A stretch of 64,000 nucleotides of DNA, taken from contig LR134389.1 in assembly GCA_900637675.1 (NCBI GenBank), forward strand, positions 2,189,417 through 2,253,416. Direction: 5' to 3'. The position numbers and the translations under genes are program-made. This document shows positions 9,464 through 17,831 of this stretch, piece by piece. The notes below the pieces were generated by a model. It made no database searches, was not told where the DNA came from, and was given only the letters and a program-made list of their open reading frames with translations. The first letter of the stretch is position 1; each line of letters starts with the position of its first letter. Source of the DNA: Streptococcus equi subsp. equi (lineage in GTDB: Bacteria; Bacillota; Bacilli; Lactobacillales; Streptococcaceae).

Positions 9464-9931
9464 ATAAAAAGCACCCCATTGGTAGATTTTCTGTCTAACT
9501 TTTGGGGTGCGGGTCACTGGAAGAGGCTTTTATAAAAAATACATGAATGCCTATGGGCAGGTGGCAAGGCTGCATTCTCAGCAATGGTACACCGATGTCG
9601 TTCATCTTCCTGTTGAATTTCCTATGTCAGCCGATGGGCATAGGCCAGTCTCTGAGAGGTACCGGACACTATCAGACAAAGAAATCAGAGAAGGCTTTCT
9701 CTCCATTGGAAAAACACCGGAGCTTGTCAGTGGCAGTCAGGTCGAGAGATTGCGAAAAATCATTAACCTATATGACCTGCCGGTTGTCGTTCCAATTGAC
9801 GAGGCAGTCACTCAAGCAGAGGAGCAAATCAGAACCAACAGAGAAGCTGTCTCCAAGCGGATTATTGAGCAGTATAAAGAGCCTTCATTAAAAGAAAAAA
9901 TAAAATTTATATCAGAATTTTAGGAGTGTAG

Positions 9932-10602
9932 ATGATTTCATTTAAGAATATTAGCAAGACATACCAAGTCGGAGACCAAGAGGTTAAAGTATTAGACGAT
10001 GTTTCCTTTACGATTGAAAAGGGAAGGTTTACTGTTATTTTAGGCCCCTCTGGTTCAGGAAAGAGCACGCTCTTAAATTTACTTGGAGGAATGGACCGGG
10101 CAAGCAAGGGAACCTTTATCTTTGAGGGTAAGGACATTACAGCCTTAAATGATAAAGCATTATCTGATTATCGCAAAGAGGTTGTAGGCTTTGTCTTTCA
10201 GTTTTACAATCTTATTCCAAGCCTAACAGCCTTAGAAAATATCAGTATCGCCGCACAGCTAACCGGAAACACAGCACAATCAGAGGTATTGTTGGATAAG
10301 GTGGGGTTATCTCATCGGAAAAACAATTTCCCTAGCCAGCTGTCAGGCGGAGAAATGCAGCGCGTATCCATAGCCAGAGCTCTGGCAAAGAAGCCAAATT
10401 ATTGCTATGTGATGAGCCTACCGGTGCCCTTGATTCCAAAACAGGGCAGCACATTATGCAGCTACTTCAGGAAGCGTCAAAGGACGAGGACGTAGCGGTT
10501 GTCTTGGTGACACATAACACTGAATTTAAAGCTTTTGGCGATACCATTATTTACCTAAAGGACGGAAAGATAAGCTCGATTGATCATAAACAATCAGTTT
10601 AG
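9932..10602 (+). CDS. ABC transporter ATP-binding protein (LolD/MacB type), frameshifted as written
   Basis: About 223 residues when repaired, the normal size for this family. It has Walker A GPSGSGKST, the Q-loop VFQFYNLIPSLTALEN, and signature LSGGEMQR in the first frame. Walker B LLCDEPTGALD and the H-loop LVTHN are in the second. The frames switch at A3, 10396-10398 (KKP then LLLCDEP if one A is added). It starts 8 bases after the P-loop gene and ends just before the permease, so it energises that transporter. A MacB/LolCD-like role in export or membrane release of a hydrophobic compound is likely; the substrate is unknown. Confidence 0.88.
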
Positions 10603-10618
10603 AGGATTGGAGCTAAAC

Positions 10619-12892
10619 ATGAAATATCTTAATTTAAAGCTAAGGCGAGATTTAAAGCATCATTGGCAGCAATTCTTTTCAGTGTTCTTGATGTCCTTAT
10701 TAAGTGTTTTAATCTTTGTTGGTCTACAGGGTGCTTGGCATGGGCTGGAAAAAAGCTTAGACAACTATATATCTACCTCTCATTTGCCAACCGTTTGGGT
10801 ACAGGCTACTAATCTAACAAAACAGGACATTGAAAAAATAGAGGCCTTAAATCAAGTCAGCAAGGTTAGACCTAAGATTAGGGTCACTGCTGCTATTGAT
10901 TCTGACAGCGACCTAGAGCATTACTTAACGCTAGATTCATTACAGTCTACCTCAGATCAGGTGACACGTGTTGTAGCTGGCGAGGCCTTTTCAACCAAAG
11001 AAACCGATAAAGTATGGTTGAACAAGGAATATGCTGACGCTAACCACCTATCCCTCGGTGATAAGATCAGCTTAACACTATCAGGTCAATCAATTAGTGT
11101 GACTCTTGCGGGTCTTGTCCAGTCAGCAGACAGGATCTACTTTACAGGCAGCTTAGAGTATATAGCTCCTAATTATGATAACTATGCCTACGGCTACATC
11201 TCAAAAAAGAGCTTAGCTAAGCTCCTTCAGACGCAGCTGCCTGATAATATGGTTGACATTTACGCCTCGTCTGACGATCTTCGAGACGACATAGAGAACA
11301 TTTTAGGCAATAAGCTTGTTTCTTATTACAATCAAACAACCCTAACTGACGTCTCTGAGGCAGTTGATAGAGTAGGACAGATTAGGAATCTCTCTTATTT
11401 GTTCTCCTTTATCTTCATCTTACTAGCTATTCTATCCATGTTTACCACGATCAGACGTCTCATCGAAAGTCAAACAAAGGAAATTGCTATCATCAAGGCC
11501 TTAGGCTATTCTAACATACAGGTCAGTGGCCACTACATTTCCTTTGGCTTGTTGGTTGGAACATTAGGTGCTCTTTCTGGTCTTCTGGTATCTCCTGCTA
11601 TGTCCTGGTTTGTCCTAGAGACCCAAAAGAGAATGTTCTCACTTCCTAAGTGGGAAATTGCTTACTCTCTGTCTTCCCTAGTAGTTGCATTACTGGTGGT
11701 TATGATTTGTGTGACATCTGCTTACTTTGCTTCTCGAAAAGCCATTAAAGGGCTGCCAGCAGTATTCTTACGAGGAAAAAACAGGGACGTCAAGCATATT
11801 TTGCTCGAAAAAATCAAGCCCTTATGGCGTAGTATTTCTGACGAAGCTAAGTGGGCTATACGTGATGCTTTGACACACCGCATCAGAATTTTAATGGGGA
11901 TTATAGGGGTAGCTGGTAGTATGATGCTTTTAATTGCCGGTATTGGCATGCCTATCTCTATGAATCACCTTGTTGATAAGGCCTATAACAAGGACTTTAG
12001 CTACTCCAAACGCTTGACGGTTTCTGACTACGAATCGGCCAATAAGGCCTATAAAGGCCAATGGGTGCAAATCAATCAAGCCCACTTCTCAAAAGATGAC
12101 GGCTACAATCGTCTCTTGATTATTATCAGCAAGGGAAGCCTTGTTAACGCCACCACAGAAGATGGTGACAAGATAAAAGAGGGTGGTCTCTATGTTACCA
12201 ACAGCTTTGCCAAGCTAGCCAATATCAAGGTTGGAGACAAGCTATCTGTCACACCCTACCAGGATAAGCATCAGTATACCTTTAGTGTTAAGGGAATTCT
12301 GACCAGCGAAACTAATCAAGGTGCCTATATCATGGCTGATACCTTCAAAAAAGCAGGCGGAGCTTTTCACCCACACACATTGTTAGTAGATAAGCAAGTT
12401 TCTGCTTCTACAATCGCTCAGGATCAGAATGTTTTAACCGTCATTGATAAGTCCAGCCAAGAAAGCAATGCCTATGACCTTGTCAATAGTCTAATGAGTG
12501 TCTTTTTGATGATCATTGGCTTTGCCTTGCTGCTAGTCATCGTTGTGCTGTATAATTTAGGCTCTTTAAATTTTGTAGAGCGCACAAGAGACTACGCAAC
12601 CCTTCAGGTTCTAGGATTTTCAAAAAGAAATCTCCAAAACATAACAATGCTCGAAAATCTCATGACAACCTCTGTGGGCTGGCTCTTGGGAATTCCTATG
12701 GGGATTTGGTTTTTAGAGCAGTATGTCGCCACCTTCTCTACGATACGTCTTGAATATACGGCTTATGTCACTTGGCAGGTTCTGCTAGCGGCAAGTGTCC
12801 TTGTCTGGCTAACATCATTAATGACCACTCTTTTCATCAGTAGAAAGATTAGAACAATTGACATGGTTGATGCCTTAAAGGGAGTCGACTAA
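10619..12892 (+). CDS. FtsX/MacB-family ABC transporter permease
   Basis: About 757 residues. The ATG at 10619 is preferred over an upstream TTG at 10580 because GGATTGGAG sits just before it and the TTG lies inside the ATPase gene. It has an N-terminal membrane helix (about 17-37), a large extracytoplasmic domain, a first FtsX block (about 255-385, with SQTKEIAIIKALGYS), a second extracytoplasmic domain, and a second FtsX block near the C-terminus (LVIVVLYNLGSLNFVERTRDYATLQVLGFS). This is the two-FtsX-domain permease type. It partners the preceding ATPase and closes the AvrD operon, followed by a strong terminator. Confidence 0.9.
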   Translation: MKYLNLKLRRDLKHHWQQFFSVFLMSLLSVLIFVGLQGAWHGLEKSLDNYISTSHLPTVWVQATNLTKQDIEKIEALNQVSKVRPKIRVTAAIDSDSDLEHYLTLDSLQSTSDQVTRVVAGEAFSTKETDKVWLNKEYADANHLSLGDKISLTLSGQSISVTLAGLVQSADRIYFTGSLEYIAPNYDNYAYGYISKKSLAKLLQTQLPDNMVDIYASSDDLRDDIENILGNKLVSYYNQTTLTDVSEAVDRVGQIRNLSYLFSFIFILLAILSMFTTIRRLIESQTKEIAIIKALGYSNIQVSGHYISFGLLVGTLGALSGLLVSPAMSWFVLETQKRMFSLPKWEIAYSLSSLVVALLVVMICVTSAYFASRKAIKGLPAVFLRGKNRDVKHILLEKIKPLWRSISDEAKWAIRDALTHRIRILMGIIGVAGSMMLLIAGIGMPISMNHLVDKAYNKDFSYSKRLTVSDYESANKAYKGQWVQINQAHFSKDDGYNRLLIIISKGSLVNATTEDGDKIKEGGLYVTNSFAKLANIKVGDKLSVTPYQDKHQYTFSVKGILTSETNQGAYIMADTFKKAGGAFHPHTLLVDKQVSASTIAQDQNVLTVIDKSSQESNAYDLVNSLMSVFLMIIGFALLLVIVVLYNLGSLNFVERTRDYATLQVLGFSKRNLQNITMLENLMTTSVGWLLGIPMGIWFLEQYVATFSTIRLEYTAYVTWQVLLAASVLVWLTSLMTTLFISRKIRTIDMVDALKGVD

Positions 12893-13024
12893 CCTCACTT
12901 TATCACATACCTGACTCTCTCTCTTTTATGGTTAAGCATCATCACTGCACTGGTTCTGATATGATGACTGATAAAGCTGTAATTGTGCTGTAACAAGCAC
13001 TGTCATTACATAGCAACACCCTTA

Positions 13025-13056
13025 AAAACAAGCATCAGATTTGGTGCTTGTTTTTG
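13025..13056 (+). terminator. Terminator of the AvrD/ABC operon
   Basis: A perfect 10-base stem (AAAACAAGCA against TGCTTGTTTT) with a 10-base loop ends in T residues. It closes the exporter operon. Confidence 0.85.
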
Positions 13057-13233
13057 AATTTATTGCTAATGCTAAACGCAACGATTATCACAAATCATGC
13101 AGTACACGCTTATAACAGCTTAAGCATGCCCATTATTCAAAAAACGTTGATCAAAATGACTTCCCTGAAGTTTAGATCATTCCTCAATTTATTGATACAA
13201 ATGTGATAAAGTCATACGATCTTCTTGTTTATT

Positions 13234-13290
13234 AAAAAAAAAAAAAACGAAACTACGGAGAGAAAGATGAGCTTTGTCGTTTCTCACTTC
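13234..13290 (+). promoter_or_regulatory. Conserved M-like upstream element, copy 2
   Basis: A 14-base A tract joined to CGAAACTACGGAG lies about 105 bases before the second M-like start and matches the element at 2061-2082. A poly-A tract of this length is itself prone to length change and could tune promoter strength. Confidence 0.5.
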
Positions 13291-13365
13291 CAACCGCCAT
13301 GTTAAAATCTTCTCTGAGAAAGAATGTTATAAAAAATAATCATTCTATCACCAAAGGAGAGAAAA

Positions 13366-15387
13366 ATGATAACTAAAAAACAGAGAAAACTAAAAAGACA
13401 CACAACAATCAGACGCCTGTGTCATCAAGCCCTAGCAGCTACCCTCATCACAGGAAGCCTGATGGGAACAGGACTACTTGGAAATAAAGTCGTGTATGGG
13501 GATATGAAAAGCGATGCCAAAAAGGTATTAGCAACATTGCAAAAAGGTAATCATAAACAAGAGTTAAAAAAAGTTCTTAGAACTATTGGTGATGATAGTT
13601 TGCTATTATTATGGTTACTTGTATCGGGTGATTCCAATTTAGATGAAAGTAATAAAAGTTTTGATTATTTATCAATTTGGAATACTGGATCTAGAGTTGG
13701 TAAAGTGATATCTCCTACTGAATACTTTAAACAAGAATCAAAAAACACTGAAAATAGGCAAGCTGTTTATAGTGAATTTAAACAACGCGTAGAAGAACGA
13801 TCTAAAAAAGCCAAGGAAGCCACTGAAGCACTAAACCAAAAAGCTCAATTGGAGGCTACAGTTAAAAATATAAACGAAGAACTTGAAAAAACTAGAGAAG
13901 GTTTTAAAGTTGTGAGTGAAAACTCAAACAAATTAGAAAAACAATTAATGGCTGAGAAAATAAAAACACGTACAGCTGAAGAAACTGCCAAACAAGCTAA
14001 AACCGATAAAGAAAAAGCAGAGGCTGAAGCTAAAAAAGCGAAAGAGGAAGCTAAGACTGCGGAAGGAAAAGTTAAACAAGCAGAAACTGAGAAAAGGAAT
14101 GCGGAAGCTAAGGCTAGAACCGCTGAAGAAGAAGCTAAACAAGCTACGGCTGATAAAGAAAAGGCAGAGACTGAAGCTAAAAAAGCGAAAGAAGAAGCTA
14201 AGACCGCTAAAGAAGCTGCTCATCAAGAACAAGAAAAAGCTAAACAATTAGAACAAGCTAATCAACAGGCTAACCAAAGAGCTAATCTGGCAGAAAAATC
14301 TAAAAAAGATTTAGAAACTCAAAAAGAAAAACTTGAACAAGAGATTAAAGAAGCTACAGAAGCTAAAAACAAAGCCGAGCAAAAATTAAAAGACCTACAA
14401 GATTCAGCTAGTCAAGGCAGTGAATTGTCTAAACAGCTGTTAAAAGAAAAAGAAGAATTAACAACAAAACTTCAAGAGCTTCAAAAACAAGCTGAGGAAA
14501 AAACAACTGAAATTGAAAAGCTAAAACAAGAGCTTGAAGCTAATAAACAAAACAGTGGTCAGCTAGGTCAACAGGAACAAAAGCTTCAAGAGCAATTGAA
14601 TAAGGTTCAAAAAGAGCTGAAACAAAAGGAAATGGAGTTAAAACAAGCTCAAGAACAGCTGAAACAAGAACAAAAACCTCACGAAGGTGGCGGAGATTCT
14701 GACGCTTCCAAAGCAAGAATCACTGAGCTAGAAAAACAAGTTCAAACACTAACCAAGGAAAAGGCAGATCTGTCATCAACCCTTGAGTCAACAAAAGCTC
14801 AATTGTCAGAGACTCAAGCAAGACTATCAGAAGCTCAAAAACAATTGACTGCTGCTCAAGAAAAGTTAACAACACTTGAAGCCGAGAAAACAGCGCTTCA
14901 ACATCAAGTTGAGACCATTTCAAAACAGCTATCAGAAACACGTGACCTTAGCGAAAAGGAAAAAGCAGCACTCCAAGAGCAAATCAATAAGCTAAAGGCT
15001 GAGATTGAGCAAAAGACCAAGGAAATTGAAGCCTTAAAGCAAGGCATGCAATCACATCAAGGTCAAGAAAAACCAAAGGATCCAAAAACTCCGGAAACAC
15101 CAAAGGATCCAAAGACTCCTGAGAAAAACGATCAGCCACAAGCGCCTGAAAAACGTAGTGTCCCTTGGACTGCTCTTACACCAGCTAAGCCAATTGACAC
15201 TACCAAAGCTCCTAAGAGCTCAGCACCAAGCCCACAGACTGGGGCAGCAACACCTAAAAAACAATTACCAGCAACTGGTGATACAGCGACACCTAGCTTC
15301 TTTACCGCTGCTGCTATGGCAGTATTGGCTAGCGTCGGTGTCCTAAATCTCTCACCTAGACGCAAAAAGAATCAAAACAACCGTTAA
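13366..15387 (+). CDS. LPXTG-anchored M-like surface protein (intact paralogue)
   Basis: A 673-residue protein with ribosome-binding site AAAGGAGAG. The signal peptide spans about residues 1-46 (RRLCHQALAATLITGSLMG..VVYGDM), followed by a variable N-terminal domain (about 47-150), a very long A/E/K/Q-rich coiled coil (about 150-560), a proline-rich wall segment (PKDPKTPETPKDPKTPEK), LPATG at 634-638, a hydrophobic segment and a positively charged tail. It is exported and attached to peptidoglycan by sortase A. Its C-terminal two thirds appear identical to the gene at 2182, while the mature N-terminus differs, which would diversify the exposed tip. It is not SeM or SzP by its N-terminal sequence as I recall them; no gene name is assigned. 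Confidence 0.88.
   Translation: MITKKQRKLKRHTTIRRLCHQALAATLITGSLMGTGLLGNKVVYGDMKSDAKKVLATLQKGNHKQELKKVLRTIGDDSLLLLWLLVSGDSNLDESNKSFDYLSIWNTGSRVGKVISPTEYFKQESKNTENRQAVYSEFKQRVEERSKKAKEATEALNQKAQLEATVKNINEELEKTREGFKVVSENSNKLEKQLMAEKIKTRTAEETAKQAKTDKEKAEAEAKKAKEEAKTAEGKVKQAETEKRNAEAKARTAEEEAKQATADKEKAETEAKKAKEEAKTAKEAAHQEQEKAKQLEQANQQANQRANLAEKSKKDLETQKEKLEQEIKEATEAKNKAEQKLKDLQDSASQGSELSKQLLKEKEELTTKLQELQKQAEEKTTEIEKLKQELEANKQNSGQLGQQEQKLQEQLNKVQKELKQKEMELKQAQEQLKQEQKPHEGGGDSDASKARITELEKQVQTLTKEKADLSSTLESTKAQLSETQARLSEAQKQLTAAQEKLTTLEAEKTALQHQVETISKQLSETRDLSEKEKAALQEQINKLKAEIEQKTKEIEALKQGMQSHQGQEKPKDPKTPETPKDPKTPEKNDQPQAPEKRSVPWTALTPAKPIDTTKAPKSSAPSPQTGAATPKKQLPATGDTATPSFFTAAAMAVLASVGVLNLSPRRKKNQNNR
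14108..15332 (+). repeat. Long direct repeat, copy 2
   Basis: Partner of 2782-4006. Both copies lie in the same orientation and bracket the two-component/AvrD/ABC block, so homologous recombination could delete or duplicate about 11.3 kb. Confidence 0.88.
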
Positions 15388-15803
15388 TGTAGAGACTCTC
15401 ATATCTGGATTGAATAACAGCAAACCCGACATGAGCAAAAACAAATGTCTAACCAAAAATCACTGACATTAGTACTTTAACCAAAGCCTTTGAGTCAAGC
15501 TAAACAGGCTGTCCTGCCTATTGGCTTGACTCGTTTTGTGATTGTGAAACACACCAAGGTCAAACCTACCTTGTCCTCCATTTTAAACCTACTCTTTTCT
15601 CCCATACCCACTTTAGCTTACGCAAGAAGGTGCCTAATCATCACTTTTGGTAGCTTCGATGCTCTATATAAATGGATCAACAAAGATAAATCATACAAAA
15701 CTGCGAGTTGTTCCTATAGTCACGATAGCTCTTACAGATATGAAAAGTAAATACAGCTATTAAAAATATGGTACAATAGGGGTACGATTTTTAGGAGGCA
15801 TGT
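15388..15803. other. Intergenic between M-like gene and PopT-type gene
   Basis: This 416-base stretch contains the strong terminator at 15492-15536 and, near its end, the promoter and AGGAGG ribosome-binding site of the next gene (a TACAAT -10-like hexamer at 15772). An 86-codon frame at 15490-15750 overlaps the terminator and has no family resemblance, so it is not called. Confidence 0.55.
15492..15536 (+). terminator. Terminator after second M-like gene
   Basis: GAGTCAAGC pairs with GCTTGACTC around an inner AGGC/GCCT stem and is followed by CGTTTTG. A long, stable hairpin. Confidence 0.8.
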
Positions 15804-16646
15804 ATGGTTTCAGTTCTTTCACGAGTGATTAAGGGAATAATTATTGCGCTTGGCTTTATTTTACCGGGAGTATCTGGAGGAGTATTAGCCGCTATCCTTG
15901 GGATCTATGAGCGTATCATTGCCTTTTTAGCTCATATACGTGAGCATTTTGTTGAGAATGTTCTCTTTTTCCTGCCTGTTGGGGTTGGTGGTATTTTAGG
16001 GATTGCCCTCTTTTCTTACCCTGTTGACTATCTGCTCAAGCACTATCAGGTACCAGTCTTATGGGGCTTCGCTGGGGCCATCATAGGAACCGTACCTAGC
16101 CTGATAAAGACTTCGACAAAAACATCTCAGCGTGACCAAGTTGATTGGCTCTGGCTAGTATTAACCTTTGTCCTATCAGGACTGGGACTTTATTTCTTAA
16201 ATGATCTCGTTGGGACAATACCTGCAAGCTTTACCGCCTTTGTCCTAGCTGGTGCCTTGATTGCTTTAGGTATTTTGGTACCTGGTCTTAGCCCGTCTAA
16301 TCTTTTATTAATTTTAGGACTTTACTCACCCATGCTGATTGGCTTTAAATCACTTGATTTGGTAGGAACCTTTTTACCCATTGCTATTGGTGGCTTATTA
16401 ACCATGCTAGCTTTTTCCAAGATTATGGATTTTGCTCTCAAGCACTACCATTCACGCGTTTACCACTTTATTATCGGTATCGTCCTATCCAGCACCCTGC
16501 TTATTTTAATTCCAAATAGCAGTAATAAGGAAGCTATCTCTTACGCCGGTGCAGGTCTTGGCACCTGGCTAATGGCTCTGCTATTATTTGGCCTTGGTGT
16601 CTGGCTTGGTCTATGGATGAGCCAGCTTGAGGAGAAATACAAATAA
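15804..16646 (+). CDS. DUF368 family membrane protein, probable undecaprenyl-phosphate translocase
   Basis: A 280-residue, strongly hydrophobic protein with about 8-9 membrane segments. It has the repeated family signatures GFILPGVSGGVLAAILGIYE near the N-terminus and GILVPGLSPSNLLLILGLY in the middle, which reflect an internal duplication. DUF368 proteins (PopT type) have been linked to returning undecaprenyl phosphate across the membrane for wall synthesis; that role is transferred from family knowledge. It has a strong AGGAGG ribosome-binding site and is monocistronic, ending at a bidirectional terminator. Confidence 0.87.
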   Translation: MVSVLSRVIKGIIIALGFILPGVSGGVLAAILGIYERIIAFLAHIREHFVENVLFFLPVGVGGILGIALFSYPVDYLLKHYQVPVLWGFAGAIIGTVPSLIKTSTKTSQRDQVDWLWLVLTFVLSGLGLYFLNDLVGTIPASFTAFVLAGALIALGILVPGLSPSNLLLILGLYSPMLIGFKSLDLVGTFLPIAIGGLLTMLAFSKIMDFALKHYHSRVYHFIIGIVLSSTLLILIPNSSNKEAISYAGAGLGTWLMALLLFGLGVWLGLWMSQLEEKYK

Positions 16647-16691
16647 CACTCGATACACCAGCAAGTACCTCTAACAGCAGCATTAAGATCA

Positions 16692-16750
16692 AAAAAACGA
16701 ATGACTAGCTCTCAGCCTTATCACCAGCTGTGACTAGCATTCGTTTTTTT
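16692..16750. terminator. Bidirectional terminator
   Basis: AACGAATG..CTAG pairs with CTAGCATTCGTT, with A-rich and T-rich flanks, between two convergent genes. Confidence 0.75.
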
Positions 16751-17292
16751 ATATGTCATCATGCTGTCTTGCCTCTGTCACGATTTCTATAAAACGGTTC
16801 GTCAATTGAGCAGTTATACCCCAGATAGGCTTTTCTAAATGCTCATAGAGTAATACCTGATCTTGCATGTACCTCAACCTGTACTGCTCTCCATTAGGGA
16901 TACGATCCAACGGAAAGTCTGACGAGATTATCGATTGCATTTGTAAAGGATAAGCAACAGGAGCTTGCGCCATGAGCTCCTCCAAAGGCACCGTAAACAA
17001 GCTATCAACCTCTTCATTGACCCTAAGCCTTCTCCAATCATCAATAGCCAGTTCCGCAACAAAGCAATGAATGCTACGAGTCGGCTGAACTAAATAGTCA
17101 ATCTCCCCCCAAACATGAACCTGCTCAGGCTCTATATTGAGCTCCTCTACCGTCTCACGAATAGCCGCCTGCTGATAAGTCTCACCCTCCTCCACGCGCC
17201 CACTAGGAAAAGAAACCTCCCCTGGCTTGAATGAACTGTGAACTGCCCCCCAAAAGTTAGACATAAAATCTAACAATTGGGGGGCTATTTTT

Positions 17293-17808
17293 ATGACATT
17301 GAGTTATGAAGACAAGGTTCAAATCTATGAGCTACGGCACATTGGAAAGTCCATTAAATGCTTATCAGAAAAGTTTAGTATTGCAGAATCTGACCTCAAA
17401 TACATGATTCGCCTGATTGACAGGTATGGGTTAGCCATTGTCCAAAAAGGTAAGAATAGTTATTATTCTCCAGAACTGAAGCAAGAGATAATAGATAAAG
17501 TTCTGATTGATGGTCAATCTCAAAAACAGACGTCCTTAGACTATGCTTTACCAAATTCTAGTATGCTTTCAAGGTGGATAGCGCAATACAAGAAAAACGG
17601 CTATACTATTCTTGAGAAAAGAAGAGGGAGGCCACCAAAGATGGGACGTCAACCAAAGAAGACTTTAGAACAAATGACAGAGTTGGAGCGACTCCAAAAA
17701 GAATTAGACTACCTTAGAGCGGAGAATGCTGTGCTAAAAAAGCTGAGAGAATACCGGTTGAGGGACGAAGCAAAGCTCAAAGAGCAACAGAAATCATCCA
17801 AGAATTAA
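17293..17808 (+). CDS. IS3 transposase OrfA
   Basis: A 171-residue protein starting at the ATG 7 bases after the left-end hairpin. It has a helix-turn-helix N-terminus ([16 protein letters not shown]) and a C-terminal coiled region ([21 protein letters not shown]) with the programmed -1 frameshift site within AVLKKL. It differs from copy 1 OrfA at many positions but is identical to copy 3. Confidence 0.92.
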   Translation: MTLSYEDKVQIYELRHIGKSIKCLSEKFSIAESDLKYMIRLIDRYGLAIVQKGKNSYYSPELKQEIIDKVLIDGQSQKQTSLDYALPNSSMLSRWIAQYKKNGYTILEKRRGRPPKMGRQPKKTLEQMTELERLQKELDYLRAENAVLKKLREYRLRDEAKLKEQQKSSKN

Positions 17809-17831
17809 TCGGTCAATTTTCTCTAGCAACT

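Larger units (their letters stand above)
8080..9516 (-). mobile_element. IS3-family element (IS150 group-like), copy 1
   Basis: This element is 1,437 bases long with ends TGTACTGACCCCCAAAAGTT and (reverse) TGACCCGCACCCCAAAAGTT, flanked by a 3-base duplication CTG (8077-8079 and 9517-9519). It has two overlapping frames, orfA and orfB, on the minus strand. It differs from copies 2 and 3 over the first two thirds but matches them almost exactly at the orfB 3' end, so it is a related but distinct and possibly recombinant element. Confidence 0.93.
7707..9923 (+). pseudogene. P-loop (AAA_28/NadR-like) ATPase gene interrupted by an IS3 element
   Basis: The two parts are 7707-8079 and 9520-9923. 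Removing the IS (8080-9516) and one copy of the CTG target duplication restores an open frame of about 258 residues (join ...AILGLP then [13 protein letters not shown]...). The N-terminus carries a Walker A loop, GTYSTGKTTTATAL. The overall layout resembles NadR-type or other small-molecule kinase ATPases; the substrate is unknown. Overlap with avrD and an 8-base gap to the ABC ATPase place it in the same operon, perhaps modifying the AvrD product. The insertion should abolish function and may affect downstream expression. Confidence 0.82.
12893..13365. other. Intergenic: terminator and second M-like leader
   Basis: The 473-base gap contains the ABC-operon terminator (13025-13056) and then the upstream region of the second M-like gene, including the A14-ACGAAACTACGGAG element. 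No coding sequence is supported between them. Confidence 0.6.

Noticed and set aside
15490..15750. An 86-codon plus-strand frame after the second M-like gene
   Set aside because: It begins on the left arm of a strong terminator hairpin and has no family resemblance or ribosome-binding site.
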